Positions 1 through 9,857 of a stretch of 64,000 bases of DNA are shown in pieces. This stretch comes from Lysobacter antibioticus. Its GTDB lineage: Bacteria; Pseudomonadota; Gammaproteobacteria; Xanthomonadales; Xanthomonadaceae. Both the position numbers and the translations under genes were made by a program. Each line of letters starts with the position of its first letter. The stretch's first letter is position 1. The notes under the pieces are model-generated. The model did no database searches, was not told where the DNA came from, and was given only the letters and a program-made list of their open reading frames with translations. The DNA is taken from NCBI RefSeq assembly GCF_000731095.1, contig NZ_JMTZ01000006.1, positions 1 to 64,000 of the forward strand. The letters are read 5' to 3'.

Positions 1-480
1 CCGCAGCGACGTACGTAAGCGTCGTAGCCGAAGGCCAGACAATCGGAAGCCCGCAGGGTAGGCGCTCCGGCAACCGCGTGGTATTCGTCCCCTTCGCGTG
101 TCGCGGCTTGCGCCGCTCCTACCCCGGAGGGTTCGTCGCCTTTGTAGGAGCGGCGTAAGCCGCGACAACCACAGCGGTGCACGCAAGCGCAACGGCCGAA
201 ATCCGGACAGTCGGGAACTGCCCCGCAGAGTCGGCGCTCCGGCAACCGCGTGGTATTCGTCCCCTTCGCCTGTCGAGGCTTACGCCGCTCCTACCCCGAG
301 GATTCGTCGCCTTTGTAGGAGCGGCGTAAGCCGCGACCAACCGCAGCGGTGCACGCAAGCGCAACGGCCGAAGTCAGGACAGCCGGGAGCTGCCCCGATG
401 AGTCGATGGCTGCAGAAACTGCGCGGTATTCGACCGCTGCGCCTGTCGCGGCTTACGCCGCTCCTGCACAGGGTTCGCGT
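1..480. repeat. Tandem 172-bp repeat array with internal hairpins
   Basis: About 2.7 copies of a 172-bp unit lie head to tail. Units begin near 61 and 233 (both start GGCGCTCCGGCAACCGCG). A diverged third begins near 405, and the tail of an earlier copy occupies 1-60. Each unit carries the genus-typical repeat in both orientations: GTCGCGGCTTACGCCGCTCC at 100-122 and 272-294, and the complementary GTAGGAGCGGCGTAAGCCGC at 144-166 and 315-337. A single transcript would therefore fold into long hairpins. A third reverse arm sits at 445-466. No gene is visible here. The array lies just downstream of fis (minus strand) and could act as its transcript end. Confidence 0.85.
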
Positions 481-525
481 GAGAGGGTTTGCGCGCGCAG
501 GCCTTTCGCTGCGCTGCGACGGCTG

Positions 526-804
526 TTATTCCAGCCCGTACTCGCGCAGCTTCTTGCGCAGGGTCGCACGGTGAATACCGAGCATGGCCGCGGCGCGGCT
601 CTGGTTGCCGTCGCAATGCTGCAGGACTTCGGCGAACAACGGGATTTCCAGCTCGCGCAAGGCGATCTCGTAGAGGTTCTCGGTGCCGCTGCCGTTCAAG
701 TCGCCCAGGTAACGACGGATCGAAGTCGCGACATGGTCGCGCAACGGAACGCGAGGTCCGGAGCGGGCGGCTTCGTTGCGGTCGTTGAGAGCGTTCAAGT
801 GCAT
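526..804 (-). CDS. fis: Fis family nucleoid protein
   Basis: Fis is a small homodimeric nucleoid-associated protein that bends DNA and modulates rRNA promoters, recombination and supercoiling. The 92-residue product is close to the usual length of about 98. Its C-terminal helix-turn-helix is clear at residues 66-85 ([20 protein letters not shown]), the most conserved part of the family. The N-terminal 20 residues are divergent, and the start codon has no strong ribosome-binding site. The gene follows prmA and the DUF3426 gene on the same strand, the usual Xanthomonadaceae arrangement, with a 115-bp gap that may hold its own promoter. Assignment is secure from the C-terminal domain. Confidence 0.93.
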   Translation of the reverse strand: MHLNALNDRNEAARSGPRVPLRDHVATSIRRYLGDLNGSGTENLYEIALRELEIPLFAEVLQHCDGNQSRAAAMLGIHRATLRKKLREYGLE

Positions 805-919
805 CCCCGTGGCAAGTGACTTCCGCCGGGAGCTTGCCGATACGCTCGCTGCGCATCGCCGACGGGAGGGGGAGTCTAGCGCGGGGGAGTCGCTGTAGAC
901 AACGCGACGGCGCGATATT

Positions 920-1960
920 TCAACGGAAATCGAACGTGAACGCGACTACGCGCGGCGCCGGTTCGAGCACGTCGAACTGCACCGCGGCGCTCTGCCCCGG
1001 CGCGATCAGTTCGCCTTCCCTGTACCCCTTGCGATAGTCCTCTGGAGAGAACGCACGTTGGCCGACGCGGCGGCCATCGACGTCCTCCAGGCTCAGCACC
1101 AGGGTCGGCCAGGGCTGCGCCCAGCGCGCATCGTTGCGGAAACTGGCCGATACCCGCAATACACCCGCGCGCTCTGCGACCGGCAGCACGTTGCGATTGA
1201 GCATGGTCAGCGCGGCCGGTTCGCGCCATGCCGGAATCGTGCACGGCAGCGTCCCGCACAAGGCGCCGACGAGCGGGCGCCAGCGCGCGTCGGCGGCCAG
1301 TTCGTTGCGTTGCGCAAGCAGCAGTTGCAGGGCCAGCAACAGGCCGAGCGCGACCGCCACCGCCGGACCGCTCCAGTGCCGGCGCGCCGCCGGCGCAGCG
1401 GCGCGGGCGCGGCTGCGTACGAAGCTCGGCGCGAGGCGCGCATGCGCTACCGCGGTTTCGGATTTGCCGGCGCGCTTGCGCGTCGCGCGCTTCGGCACGA
1501 CCGCATCGGCGGCGGCGCTGAGTGGCGCCAGCGCGACGGTCGGGGCGGCCTTGACCGTGGCGTCGTCGCTCGCGTCGGCGGCGTCCTGCGCGCCGAGCGT
1601 TGCCGCCTCCGGCGAGGCGGCAAGATGGCCGGCCTGGTCGTGCTCGGCGACGGTATCGCCGGCTTGAACCGGTGTTGCGCTGGCCTGCGCCGCCGAAGCT
1701 TCGGCCGACAGCGCATCGGCGCCCGTCGCTGCGTTCGCAACCGGCGCGCTCGCCGCGCCGATCGCAGCCGATTCGACCAAGGCCGGTTCGTTTGTGGCCG
1801 GCTCGACGGCGGTCGATTCGGCGGGCGCCGACTCGATCGCCGCCGCGGCGGCGAGGTCGCCGCCGCAACGCGGGCAGGCCCGGGTCGGACCGTCCTTGGC
1901 GACGATGAGGGCGACGAGGTATCCGCAATGGGGGCAGGCAGCGAACATTTCAGTATTCAA
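920..1960 (-). CDS. Zinc-ribbon and DUF3426 domain membrane protein
   Basis: The N-terminus has two CxxC pairs (C9/C12 and C29/C32) in the MJ0042-type zinc-finger arrangement. About 150 Ala/Glu/Val-rich low-complexity residues follow, then one transmembrane segment near residues 193-217, and a C-terminal periplasmic domain of DUF3426 type with a [16 protein letters not shown] beta segment. Proteins of this build are found next to prmA and fis in many gamma- and betaproteobacteria; their biochemical role is not established. The start is 14 bp from the end of prmA, so co-transcription with it is likely. It is predicted to be an inner-membrane protein with a cytoplasmic metal-binding head. Confidence 0.85.
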   Translation of the reverse strand: MNTEMFAACPHCGYLVALIVAKDGPTRACPRCGGDLAAAAAIESAPAESTAVEPATNEPALVESAAIGAASAPVANAATGADALSAEASAAQASATPVQAGDTVAEHDQAGHLAASPEAATLGAQDAADASDDATVKAAPTVALAPLSAAADAVVPKRATRKRAGKSETAVAHARLAPSFVRSRARAAAPAARRHWSGPAVAVALGLLLALQLLLAQRNELAADARWRPLVGALCGTLPCTIPAWREPAALTMLNRNVLPVAERAGVLRVSASFRNDARWAQPWPTLVLSLEDVDGRRVGQRAFSPEDYRKGYREGELIAPGQSAAVQFDVLEPAPRVVAFTFDFR

Positions 1961-1974
1961 TCATGCCGTCGCGC

Positions 1975-2895
1975 TCAGCGCCGGCGTACGCCTGTGACGC
2001 GCATCCAGTCTTCGAGACGGTCGGCGCGCAGCCCCTCGAAGTCCGCGGCATAGCGCGCGAGCACCTCGTCTTCCTGCCCGGCCAGGATGCCCGACAGCGC
2101 GATGCGCCCGCCCGGTGCGACGCGCGCGGCCAGGGTATCGGCCAGGGCGACCAGCGCCGAGGCGAGAATGTTGGCGACCACCACCGGATAGGTCGCGGCC
2201 GGTTCGTCCTGCGGCAAATGCACCTCGATGCGTTCGGCGACGTCGTTGCGTTCGGCGTTGTCGTGGGTGGCGATGACCGCCTGCGGATCGTTGTCGACGC
2301 CGACCGCGTGCGCGGCGCCGAGCTTGAGCGCGGCGAGGGCGAGAATGCCGGAGCCGCAACCGAAGTCGAGCACGCTGCGATCCGCGAGCGCGCCTTCGTC
2401 GGCCAACGCGTCGAGCCATTGCAGGCACAGCGAGGTGGTCGGGTGGGTGCCGGAGCCGAACGCCAGGCCCGGGTCGAGGCGCACCACCGCGGCATCGGCC
2501 GCATCCGCGCCCGCGGGCAGCTCGTGGTTCCACGGCACGATCCAGGTGCGGCGGCCGAACTGCAGCGGCTCGTACTGGTCCATCCAGGCGCGCTCCCAGT
2601 CCTGATCCTCGACCTGGCGAAAACGCACCTGGGTCCATTCCAGACCCGGGTCGAACGATTCCAGCGCGGCCAGGATCACCAGCGCGTCGGCATCGTGCGG
2701 AAACAGGGCGCTGAGCACGATCGACTGCCACAACGGCGTTTCGCCGACGCCGGGCTCGAGGATCGCGTGCTCGTTGCCGGTGTCGGCATCGGCGTCGAGC
2801 ATCGTCACCGCCAGCGAGCCGACATCGTCGAGCGCGGCTTCGTAGCGCGGTTGTTCGGCTTCGCTGCAGCGCAGGGTCAGTTCGAGAAAGGGCAT
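1975..2895 (-). CDS. prmA: Ribosomal protein L11 methyltransferase
   Basis: PrmA trimethylates lysines and the N-terminus of ribosomal protein L11 using S-adenosylmethionine. The 306-residue length matches the family. The conserved GTHPTT stretch (149-154) precedes the SAM-binding motif DFGCGSG (177-183). [10 protein letters not shown] segment occupies the position of the substrate-side NPP-like motif. It is the first gene of a minus-strand set with the DUF3426 gene and fis. In relatives accC lies directly upstream; here three plus-strand genes separate them, so prmA must use a promoter in the 91-bp divergent gap at 2896-2986. Confidence 0.96.
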   Translation of the reverse strand: MPFLELTLRCSEAEQPRYEAALDDVGSLAVTMLDADADTGNEHAILEPGVGETPLWQSIVLSALFPHDADALVILAALESFDPGLEWTQVRFRQVEDQDWERAWMDQYEPLQFGRRTWIVPWNHELPAGADAADAAVVRLDPGLAFGSGTHPTTSLCLQWLDALADEGALADRSVLDFGCGSGILALAALKLGAAHAVGVDNDPQAVIATHDNAERNDVAERIEVHLPQDEPAATYPVVVANILASALVALADTLAARVAPGGRIALSGILAGQEDEVLARYAADFEGLRADRLEDWMRVTGVRRR

Positions 2896-2986
2896 CGGTT
2901 ACGGCGAGAGGCGAAAACGGCGGTCATTATTGACCCGTTTCGCGGCGATCAGATAGCGTGCGGGCTCTTCTCAGGAGTCAGACGCC

Positions 2987-4045
2987 ATGGAATCGCAGGC
3001 CAACCCCTCTACCGCCGCCGTCATGCGGGCCTGGATATTGCTCGGATCGCTGGCCCTGGGCGCCTGCGCGGCCGGCGAAGGCACTACCCCCGTCGGCACC
3101 GCTCCTGACGACGCTAGCCAGGTCGGCGCGAGCCGGGTCGATGCTACTCGGGCAGAGGCTGCCCGAGTCGACACGCCTCAGGTAGATGCTGCGCAAGTGG
3201 GCGCCAAGGGCCAGGTCGAGCAATTGCGCCTGGAAGCGGTGACCGAGCTGCCCCGCTATGTCGCGCCCACCCCGCCGCTGGCCGACGACGGCAGCGTCCC
3301 GGACTGCGCCGAGGATGCCAAGTCGAGCGAGGCGCGGGCTGCGGTCGCGGCCGGCTGGACCATCCGCGCCGACATGGCCTGGGGCAAGGACTACCGTGTG
3401 GTCGGGGTGGCGCCGCGCGCGACCCAGGTGGCCGGCTTCGGCTGCATGTTCCCGGCCGCGCGGGTGCTGTTCTTCCGCGATGGCCGGGCGGTGGCGCAGT
3501 TGCGCGACCTCAAGGCCGACGAGGAAAGCTTCGACAGTGGCGTGCAGGGCGTGTTCGAGCACAGCGCCGAACCAGCCGACCCGGCCGGCAAGGCGGGCAG
3601 CGAACTGCGGGTCGGCGAATGGCAGGTGGCGCGTGCTCGCGTGCTCGCGACCGCCGCCGGGCTGGAGCTGACGGCCTTACCGGCGCTGGACGCCTACTGC
3701 GGCGGCGGGGCGAAGGTGCCGCGGATCGAGGGCCTGAGCCTGCCGCAGGCGCGGGCGAAGTTGCTTGCCCAGGGCTGGCGCGGCGTGCAGCCGGACCGAG
3801 AGGAGGGCGCCGAGCGCTTCCTGGGCGGCCTGATCGAAGCCGGTTACCCCGAGGTCGTCGATTGCGCCGGCACCGGCCAGGGCTATTGCAGCTTCGAATA
3901 TGCCGCCGACGCCGGCCACGGCCTGGCGGTCACCACCGCCGGCGAGCACGGCGAGGACGGCGGCAAGACCTATTGGCCCACGGTCGTCGGCAGCGAAGTG
4001 ACCTGCGCGGCCAAGGCCACCGCGGCTCCCGCTCCGGGCGGCTGA
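2987..4045 (+). CDS. Predicted lipoprotein with PASTA-like segment
   Basis: Function unknown. The N-terminus has a short hydrophobic stretch ending in LGAC, a lipobox, so the mature protein should be lipid-anchored. An AGGAGTC ribosome-binding site supports the start at 2987, although an internal ATG at 3023 would give a more compact signal peptide. Next comes a degenerate Val-Asp-Ala repeat linker. Two cysteine-containing regions follow, and one holds a PASTA-like phrase (IEGLSLPQARAKLLAQGW) at about residues 245-262. PASTA segments bind muropeptides in other proteins; here this is only a resemblance. It is the first of three same-strand genes wedged between accC and prmA. Confidence 0.7.
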   Translation: MESQANPSTAAVMRAWILLGSLALGACAAGEGTTPVGTAPDDASQVGASRVDATRAEAARVDTPQVDAAQVGAKGQVEQLRLEAVTELPRYVAPTPPLADDGSVPDCAEDAKSSEARAAVAAGWTIRADMAWGKDYRVVGVAPRATQVAGFGCMFPAARVLFFRDGRAVAQLRDLKADEESFDSGVQGVFEHSAEPADPAGKAGSELRVGEWQVARARVLATAAGLELTALPALDAYCGGGAKVPRIEGLSLPQARAKLLAQGWRGVQPDREEGAERFLGGLIEAGYPEVVDCAGTGQGYCSFEYAADAGHGLAVTTAGEHGEDGGKTYWPTVVGSEVTCAAKATAAPAPGG

Positions 4046-4284
4046 AGCGCCGTCTCGCCGAAGTTCGAGATCCATCACGGTTCAGCGTCGTGCGGGCATC
4101 GGCACGGCGCTTGACTTACTATCGGCATCTCGACGAAACACAGTTCAGGCCGGCCCATGCCAGCTCATGCCGACCCCGGCCCTTGCGGGGCGGCAGGCGG
4201 GCTGGGTGGCGCCAGTGCGGCGGCCCGCACCTGCGTTGCGTCCGGTTCCTGCCAGCAGCGTAGAGGCTCAGAGAAACGGTCTTG

Positions 4285-5307
4285 ATGTCCGATGCCTACC
4301 CCTCCGGTTACAAGCCAGGCCCTGGCGGGGCGCCGGCCGGTGTGCGCGTGTCCGGACGCTCGCTGATCGCGATCATGGGCTTCGCCTTGTTGGCCGCCGC
4401 TTTCGTCTATGCCGGCCGACGCAATGGCGGCGAACAGGCCGTGCCCGACGAGAGCGTGCCGGTCCGGGTCGCGGAGAAGGCGCAGCCGACGGCGCGCGGC
4501 CAAGCCGATGCGCCGCGCGACGACTCGGTGCCGGTGGTCGAAAAGAAGGCCGCGCCGCGGGGTGCGGTCGCGTCGTCGCCGCTGCGCGTGCAGTTCGAGC
4601 AGGCGCCGGACTTGTACGCGTATGCGCAGTCGATCCGCTCGCGCGCCGATGCCGGCGAGCCCGAGGCGATCTGGCTGTTGAGCCGAGTCTACGACTACTG
4701 CTCGAACTACGCCAACGCACCGGTCGACTACGGCAACGACACGCGCACGATCGAGAGCATGAAGCTGCGCGGCGCCTCGACGATGACCGAGGCGCGTAAC
4801 CGGGTCAGCTCGCGCTGCGCGCGTTTCGCGCCGAGCGACAACCTCAGTTACCAGATGATCTTCCTCAAGCGGGTCGAGGCCGCCCAATCGGGCAGCCTGC
4901 CGGCCGAGGCCTCGTTGCTGGCCGCCGGCAAGCCGCTGGAGAAGACCGAGGAATACCGGCTCAACCTGGTCGATCGCGTGCAGCGCTCGAAGGACCCGGA
5001 AGCGTATTCGGCGTTGTCGCCCGGCATGGGCATCGCCGCGAACGGCCGGCGCTGGGGCGACATGCGCGTGGCCGGCACTCAATTCGCGGAACTGGCTTGG
5101 CAGTTGGCGGCATGCGAGCTCGGGCAGGATTGCAGTCCGAAAGGCTCGTTGATGACGTCCTACTGCGCCAACGGCGGAATTTGCTCGCAAGACGCCAAAC
5201 AGGATTTTGCGAGTTTCGTATACGACGCGGCGATCCCGCGTCAGGGGGCGGATGTGGTGGAAGACATGGTCGATTCGCTGCTAGGCGAACAGAGGACAGT
5301 GCAATGA
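4285..5307 (+). CDS. Membrane-anchored protein with Sel1-like region
   Basis: I do not recognise a named family. The ATG at 4285 is preferred over the TTG immediately before it. An N-terminal transmembrane helix (about residues 28-45, GFALLAAAFVYAG) follows a short Gly/Pro-rich cytoplasmic tail, so the bulk should be periplasmic. After a charged linker, a helical region from about residue 100 includes DAGEPEAIWLLSRVYDYC, which resembles a Sel1-type tetratricopeptide helix pair. Several cysteines in the C-terminal third could form disulfides. Its TGA stop overlaps the ATG of the next gene (ATGA), so the two are translationally coupled. Confidence 0.7.
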   Translation: MSDAYPSGYKPGPGGAPAGVRVSGRSLIAIMGFALLAAAFVYAGRRNGGEQAVPDESVPVRVAEKAQPTARGQADAPRDDSVPVVEKKAAPRGAVASSPLRVQFEQAPDLYAYAQSIRSRADAGEPEAIWLLSRVYDYCSNYANAPVDYGNDTRTIESMKLRGASTMTEARNRVSSRCARFAPSDNLSYQMIFLKRVEAAQSGSLPAEASLLAAGKPLEKTEEYRLNLVDRVQRSKDPEAYSALSPGMGIAANGRRWGDMRVAGTQFAELAWQLAACELGQDCSPKGSLMTSYCANGGICSQDAKQDFASFVYDAAIPRQGADVVEDMVDSLLGEQRTVQ

Positions 5308-5789
5308 AACGCGAGCACTTCGTAAACACGGCCAAGATCGGTTTCTGGGCATTGCTGCTCAGCGCGTACTCGGTCGGCGCAGCCGGCGTGATGATCGACG
5401 TATTCGGCGAGGACTACCGCGAGCTGGGACAGGTCGCGGTGACCTCGGTGGATTCGAAGACCGAGTTGCGTTCGCTGAGCGCCGCCCAGATCGCGGCCGT
5501 CTATCGCGCCCAGAGCGGCGCGCCCTTCTCGACCCTGCCGCCCGGCAGCACCTTCAAGGTGGTCTGGCCGGACGGTTCGAGCGAGTACGTGATGGTGGTC
5601 AGTCCATCGACGAGCGGCGGCGTGCAGCCGATCCCGGGCACCCAGGTGCCGGGTTCGGGCAAGAAGCCGTCGGGCACCTCGGGCAGCTCGGCGAAGGGGC
5701 CGACCCTGTTGCCGGCTTCCTCGTCTACGGAGCTCACCGAAGCCGACGTGCAGGAGATGGCGTCCTGGGTCGAGCCGGTATTGCGATGA
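5304..5789 (+). CDS. Small exported protein of unknown function
   Basis: A 161-residue protein starting at the ATG that overlaps the stop codon of the preceding gene. The N-terminus has a positively charged start and a hydrophobic core (TAKIGFWALLLSAYSVGAAG), a likely signal peptide or anchor. A compact domain with a YRAQSGAPFSTLPPGSTFKV segment follows, then a Ser/Gly/Pro-rich linker and an acidic C-terminal helix. I recognise no enzyme motif. The coupling suggests it works with, or is stoichiometric to, the membrane-anchored protein encoded just upstream. Confidence 0.68.
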   Translation: MKREHFVNTAKIGFWALLLSAYSVGAAGVMIDVFGEDYRELGQVAVTSVDSKTELRSLSAAQIAAVYRAQSGAPFSTLPPGSTFKVVWPDGSSEYVMVVSPSTSGGVQPIPGTQVPGSGKKPSGTSGSSAKGPTLLPASSSTELTEADVQEMASWVEPVLR

Positions 5790-5832
5790 AGCCGGGCGCC
5801 GCACCGGCGACGGTCCGCTGGCGGTAGCAGCG

Positions 5833-5873
5833 GCCTAAACCGCGACCGCCGACGGCGGTGTCGCGGTTTAGGC
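5833..5873. repeat. REP-like palindrome
   Basis: A perfect 13-bp stem (GCCTAAACCGCGA at 5833-5845 pairing with 5861-5873) encloses a second hairpin (CCGCC-GAC-GGCGG). It is a variant of the repeat seen throughout the window, with TTTAGG replacing TTACG. It lies between the last plus-strand gene and the terminator that follows. Confidence 0.75.
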
Positions 5874-5920
5874 TGATGCTGCGGCGCGGTCGCGCCGACG
5901 CCTCGCCTGGTGCGTCACTC

Positions 5921-5964
5921 AAAACGAAACGGCCCGCGTCGTCGACGCGGGCCGTTTCGTTTTT
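5921..5964. terminator. Bidirectional Rho-independent terminator
   Basis: A perfect 21-bp inverted repeat (5921-5941 with 5943-5963) has an A-run at the left end and a T-run at the right. It works in both directions, ending the plus-strand trio (last stop at 5789) and the minus-strand aroQ-accB-accC transcript (last stop at 6038). Confidence 0.88.
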
Positions 5965-6037
5965 GCCGCAGGCGTTCTTGCCGCAGGCCCGTCGAGTGCG
6001 GGCGCCGGCTCAGACGAGCGAGCGCAGACGATCGAGC

Positions 6038-7405
<1,368 letters not shown>

Positions 7406-7420
7406 TGGGTAGCCAGGTTC

Positions 7421-7449
7421 GGGAATGGGGAATGGGGAATCGGGAATCG
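7421..7449. repeat. GGGAATGGGGAATCGGGAATC repeat, left arm
   Basis: A run of GGGAAT/C units (GGGAATGGGG then AATGGGGAATCGGGAATC). It is the inverted partner of the run at 7835-7864 and belongs to the same family as the pair between groES and groEL (25333-25447). It sits between accC and the four-helix-bundle gene. Confidence 0.85.
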
Positions 7450-7468
7450 TAAAAGCGCGTGCGGCGTT

Positions 7469-7852
7469 TCATGTGGAGGCCTCGCGCTTGTTGAGTGCGT
7501 TCATCAGGCCGGTGAGCTTCGCGAAAACCCGATCGATCAGTTCGTCGAGCGACGGCGACGACGCGGCGAACCCCAGGCGGATGGCGATCTGCTGTGGCGT
7601 ATCCAATTCGGAAAGCGAGCCGCGGGCGATCGACAGGAAGCGCAGATAATCCCGGGTCGAACGTCGCGCTGCGCCCTCGGCCACATTCGAGGGGATGCTG
7701 ACCGCCGCACGGCGCAACTGCGAGGTCAGGCCGAACCGTTCGTTGTCGGGGAACTGGGCCGAGAATCGGTAAATCGCCTCCACGAGGTCCATGGCATCGC
7801 GCCAGACCTCCAGGCCCTCGTGGGGCCGCTTCGACGATTCCCGATTCCCCAT
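7469..7852 (-). CDS. Four-helix-bundle protein (IVS/S23 family)
   Basis: A 127-residue protein of the four-helix-bundle family (TIGR02436), first known from open reading frames in 23S rRNA intervening sequences. The core is typical: GLEVWRDAMDLV, then FGLTSQLRRAAVSIPSNVAEG, then DYLRFLSIARGSLSELDT. Relatives form pentameric bundles; the cellular role is unknown, though the related Avd protein assists diversity-generating reverse transcriptases. No reverse transcriptase or rRNA gene is nearby. The start codon (7850-7852) lies inside the right-hand GGGAAT-type repeat, so the first residues (MGNRES) are repeat-encoded. The gene sits between accB and accC on their strand and looks like an inserted repeat-flanked cassette. 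Confidence 0.88.
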   Translation of the reverse strand: MGNRESSKRPHEGLEVWRDAMDLVEAIYRFSAQFPDNERFGLTSQLRRAAVSIPSNVAEGAARRSTRDYLRFLSIARGSLSELDTPQQIAIRLGFAASSPSLDELIDRVFAKLTGLMNALNKREAST

Positions 7853-7864
7853 TCCCGATTCCCG
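7835..7864. repeat. GGGAAT-type repeat, right (inverted) arm
   Basis: CGATTCCCGATTCCCCATTC followed by CCGATTCCCG is the reverse complement of the run at 7421-7449. The two arms enclose the four-helix-bundle gene, and this arm supplies its start codon and first codons. Confidence 0.85.
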
Positions 7865-7876
7865 TCGTGACCGGCT

Positions 7877-8359
7877 TCAGCCGATCACGAACAAAGGCTG
7901 ATCGAACTCGATCGGCTGGCCGCTCTCGGCCATGACCTTGAGCACCGTGCCGGAGACGTCGGCTTCGATCGGGTTGAACATCTTCATCGCTTCGATGATG
8001 CCGAGGGTGTCGCCGGCCTTGACCGCCTGGCCGACGGCGACGAAGGAGGGCTTGTCCGGCGCCGGCGAGGCGTAGAAGGTGCCGACCATCGGCGCGCGCA
8101 CGACGTGGCCGTCGGGCAGGTCGCTGCCGGGCTTGGCGCTGCCGCCGGTGGCCGCTTCGGTCGGCGAATGCATCGGCATGGCCGGGGCCGGGCGCTGCTC
8201 GGCGTAGGGCGCGGCCTGCATCTGCGGCGGCGCGTAGGCATAGCCGCCCTTCGGGGTGCGGGCCAGGCGGACGGATTCTTCGCCTTCCTTGATCTCGATC
8301 TCGGCGAGGTTGGATTCCTCGAGCAGGTCGATCAGTTTCTTGATTTTGCGCAGGTCCAT
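7877..8359 (-). CDS. accB: Biotin carboxyl carrier protein of acetyl-CoA carboxylase
   Basis: AccB carries the covalently bound biotin that shuttles CO2 between AccC and the carboxyltransferase. The 160-residue protein has the N-terminal helical segment ([18 protein letters not shown]), a Pro/Ala-rich flexible linker (about residues 40-80) and the C-terminal biotinyl domain with the EAMKM motif; K126 is the expected biotinylation site. It lies downstream of aroQ with a 64-bp gap, in the conserved order aroQ-accB-accC. Confidence 0.98.
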   Translation of the reverse strand: MDLRKIKKLIDLLEESNLAEIEIKEGEESVRLARTPKGGYAYAPPQMQAAPYAEQRPAPAMPMHSPTEAATGGSAKPGSDLPDGHVVRAPMVGTFYASPAPDKPSFVAVGQAVKAGDTLGIIEAMKMFNPIEADVSGTVLKVMAESGQPIEFDQPLFVIG

Positions 8360-8423
8360 GGAGCGGGCCTCTGGTTGGATCGTCGTTGCGGCCCGCGCGA
8401 ACGCGGCCCGGGCTGGGTGGGTA

Positions 8424-8864
8424 TCAGGTCGCCAGTCGCTTGATGGCGGCGTCGAGCGCGTAGCGGTAGCTGTCGGCGCCGAAGCCGCAAACCACGCCGA
8501 CGGCGTGGTCGCTGAAATAGCTGTGGTGGCGGAACGGCTCGCGGGTGTGCGGGTTGGACAGGTGGATCTCGATGAACGGGATCGCCACCGCGGCCAGGGC
8601 GTCGCGGATCGCGACGCTGGTATGGGTGAAGGCGGCCGGATTGATCAGGATCATCGCCGTGCCGTCGCTGCGCGCCGCCTGGACCCGGTCGACCAGGACG
8701 TGCTCGGCGTTCGACTGCAGGCTGTCCAGGGCGTGTCCGGCGGCCTGGGCGTGCTCGCGCAGCCCGGCATCGATCTCGGCCAGGGTGGTGTGGCCGTAGA
8801 CCTCCGGCTCGCGCGTGCCGAGCAGGTTGAGGTTGGGGCCGTGCAGGACCAGAAGCTTGGCCAT
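8424..8864 (-). CDS. aroQ: Type II 3-dehydroquinate dehydratase
   Basis: AroQ catalyses the dehydration of 3-dehydroquinate to 3-dehydroshikimate in the shikimate pathway. I take the ATG at 8864, which gives a 146-residue protein beginning [20 protein letters not shown]; an in-frame upstream ATG at 8939 would add 25 non-conserved residues. Type II signatures are present: GPNLNLLG with the catalytic tyrosine in [16 protein letters not shown], and [17 protein letters not shown]. It heads the aroQ-accB-accC cluster, so shikimate and fatty-acid genes share a transcript. Confidence 0.96.
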   Translation of the reverse strand: MAKLLVLHGPNLNLLGTREPEVYGHTTLAEIDAGLREHAQAAGHALDSLQSNAEHVLVDRVQAARSDGTAMILINPAAFTHTSVAIRDALAAVAIPFIEIHLSNPHTREPFRHHSYFSDHAVGVVCGFGADSYRYALDAAIKRLAT

Positions 8865-9248
8865 TGGGACCGGACGGTTGCCTTCAAAGGGCGGCAGTTT
8901 GCGTGAAGGCCGGCCCGGTGTCCAGAAGTTGCCCGCCAAATCGGCGAAGTTGCCGCGATTTAAGCGGTTGTTTGAGTGGCGACTCTAGAATGCCGGCACG
9001 TTCGCCGGCGTCGCCGTGTTTTCGTGACCGGTTCGGCGCATTTGCCGGCACGACGGCGATTCTGAGGGTGGTCCCCGGAGCCCATTCGAGCACGATCGGG
9101 CCAGGCAAGCCGGTAACCCGTTGGCGGAATCGGCGCGTGCCTGTCGTTCGCGGCTGGCGCGGCTAGCCGACGATCGGCGAGTTTTCGCGGAGGTTGCCGC
9201 CGCGAGGTGGCGCGGGCATGACAGCGCGGCTTCGGCCCCGGACCGGTT
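8865..9248. other. Gene-free gap upstream of aroQ
   Basis: This gap separates the thioredoxin-like gene from aroQ. It should contain the promoter for the minus-strand aroQ-accB-accC transcript; a weak TTAAAT-like element on the minus strand near 8958-8963 is the only candidate, and I see no convincing -35 box. No hairpin with a T-run is visible after the tlpA-like gene. Confidence 0.4.
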
Positions 9249-9848
9249 TCAGTCGACCCAGCCCTCGATCTCGCCGTCCTCGAACGGGCCGATGCGCTGC
9301 TTGATCAGCTTGCCGTCTGCGCCGATCAGCACCGTATACGGCAGCACGCCCTTGAGATTGCCGAGGCGGACGCCGGCGTCGCGCGGGCCGGGCGCGTCGA
9401 GCAGGATCGGGTAATCGACCGGCACCCGCTGCAGGAAGGCGGCGACGTCCTCGGCGTTGTCGAGGGCGATGCCGACCACTTGCGTGCCCTGACCGCCCTG
9501 GGCCTTGGCGTAGCGGTTGAGCTCGGGCATTTCCTTGATGCAGGGGCCGCACCAGCTGGCCCACAGATTGATCATGATCGGCCGGCCGGCGTAGGCCTGC
9601 GGCAGCTGCGAGGGCCGGCCGTCGAGGCCGGGCAGGGTCAGCGCAGGCATGGCCTGGCCCGGGCTCGCCACGGCGAGGTCGGCCGGCGGCTTGGGCGCGC
9701 TGCGGGTCATGCGCTCGTGCAGGAAGTACTGGCCGAGTTCGGTGCGGGCCAGCCAGCCGCCCCCGCCGACGAGTTGCCCGGCGAGCAGGCCGAGCGCGCC
9801 CGCACCGAGCGCCAGGGCGACGAGTTTGACGGTCGAGGAGATCGCCAT
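9249..9848 (-). CDS. TlpA-family thiol:disulfide oxidoreductase
   Basis: A membrane-anchored periplasmic thioredoxin-like protein. An N-terminal hydrophobic helix (about residues 7-29) is followed by a TlpA/ResA-type fold with the active site WASWCGPC, cysteines at 100 and 103. Proteins of this family reduce specific periplasmic substrates such as apocytochromes and receive electrons from DsbD or CcdA. Its start lies 9 bp after the end of dsbD on the same strand, so it is very likely co-transcribed with, and reduced by, that protein. Confidence 0.9.
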   Translation of the reverse strand: MAISSTVKLVALALGAGALGLLAGQLVGGGGWLARTELGQYFLHERMTRSAPKPPADLAVASPGQAMPALTLPGLDGRPSQLPQAYAGRPIMINLWASWCGPCIKEMPELNRYAKAQGGQGTQVVGIALDNAEDVAAFLQRVPVDYPILLDAPGPRDAGVRLGNLKGVLPYTVLIGADGKLIKQRIGPFEDGEIEGWVD

Positions 9849-9857
9849 CGGCCGGCC

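Noticed and set aside
98..574. Short plus-strand frames across the repeat array
   Set aside because: They translate the tandem repeat itself and would need Arg/Ser-rich repeat protein with no ribosome-binding site.
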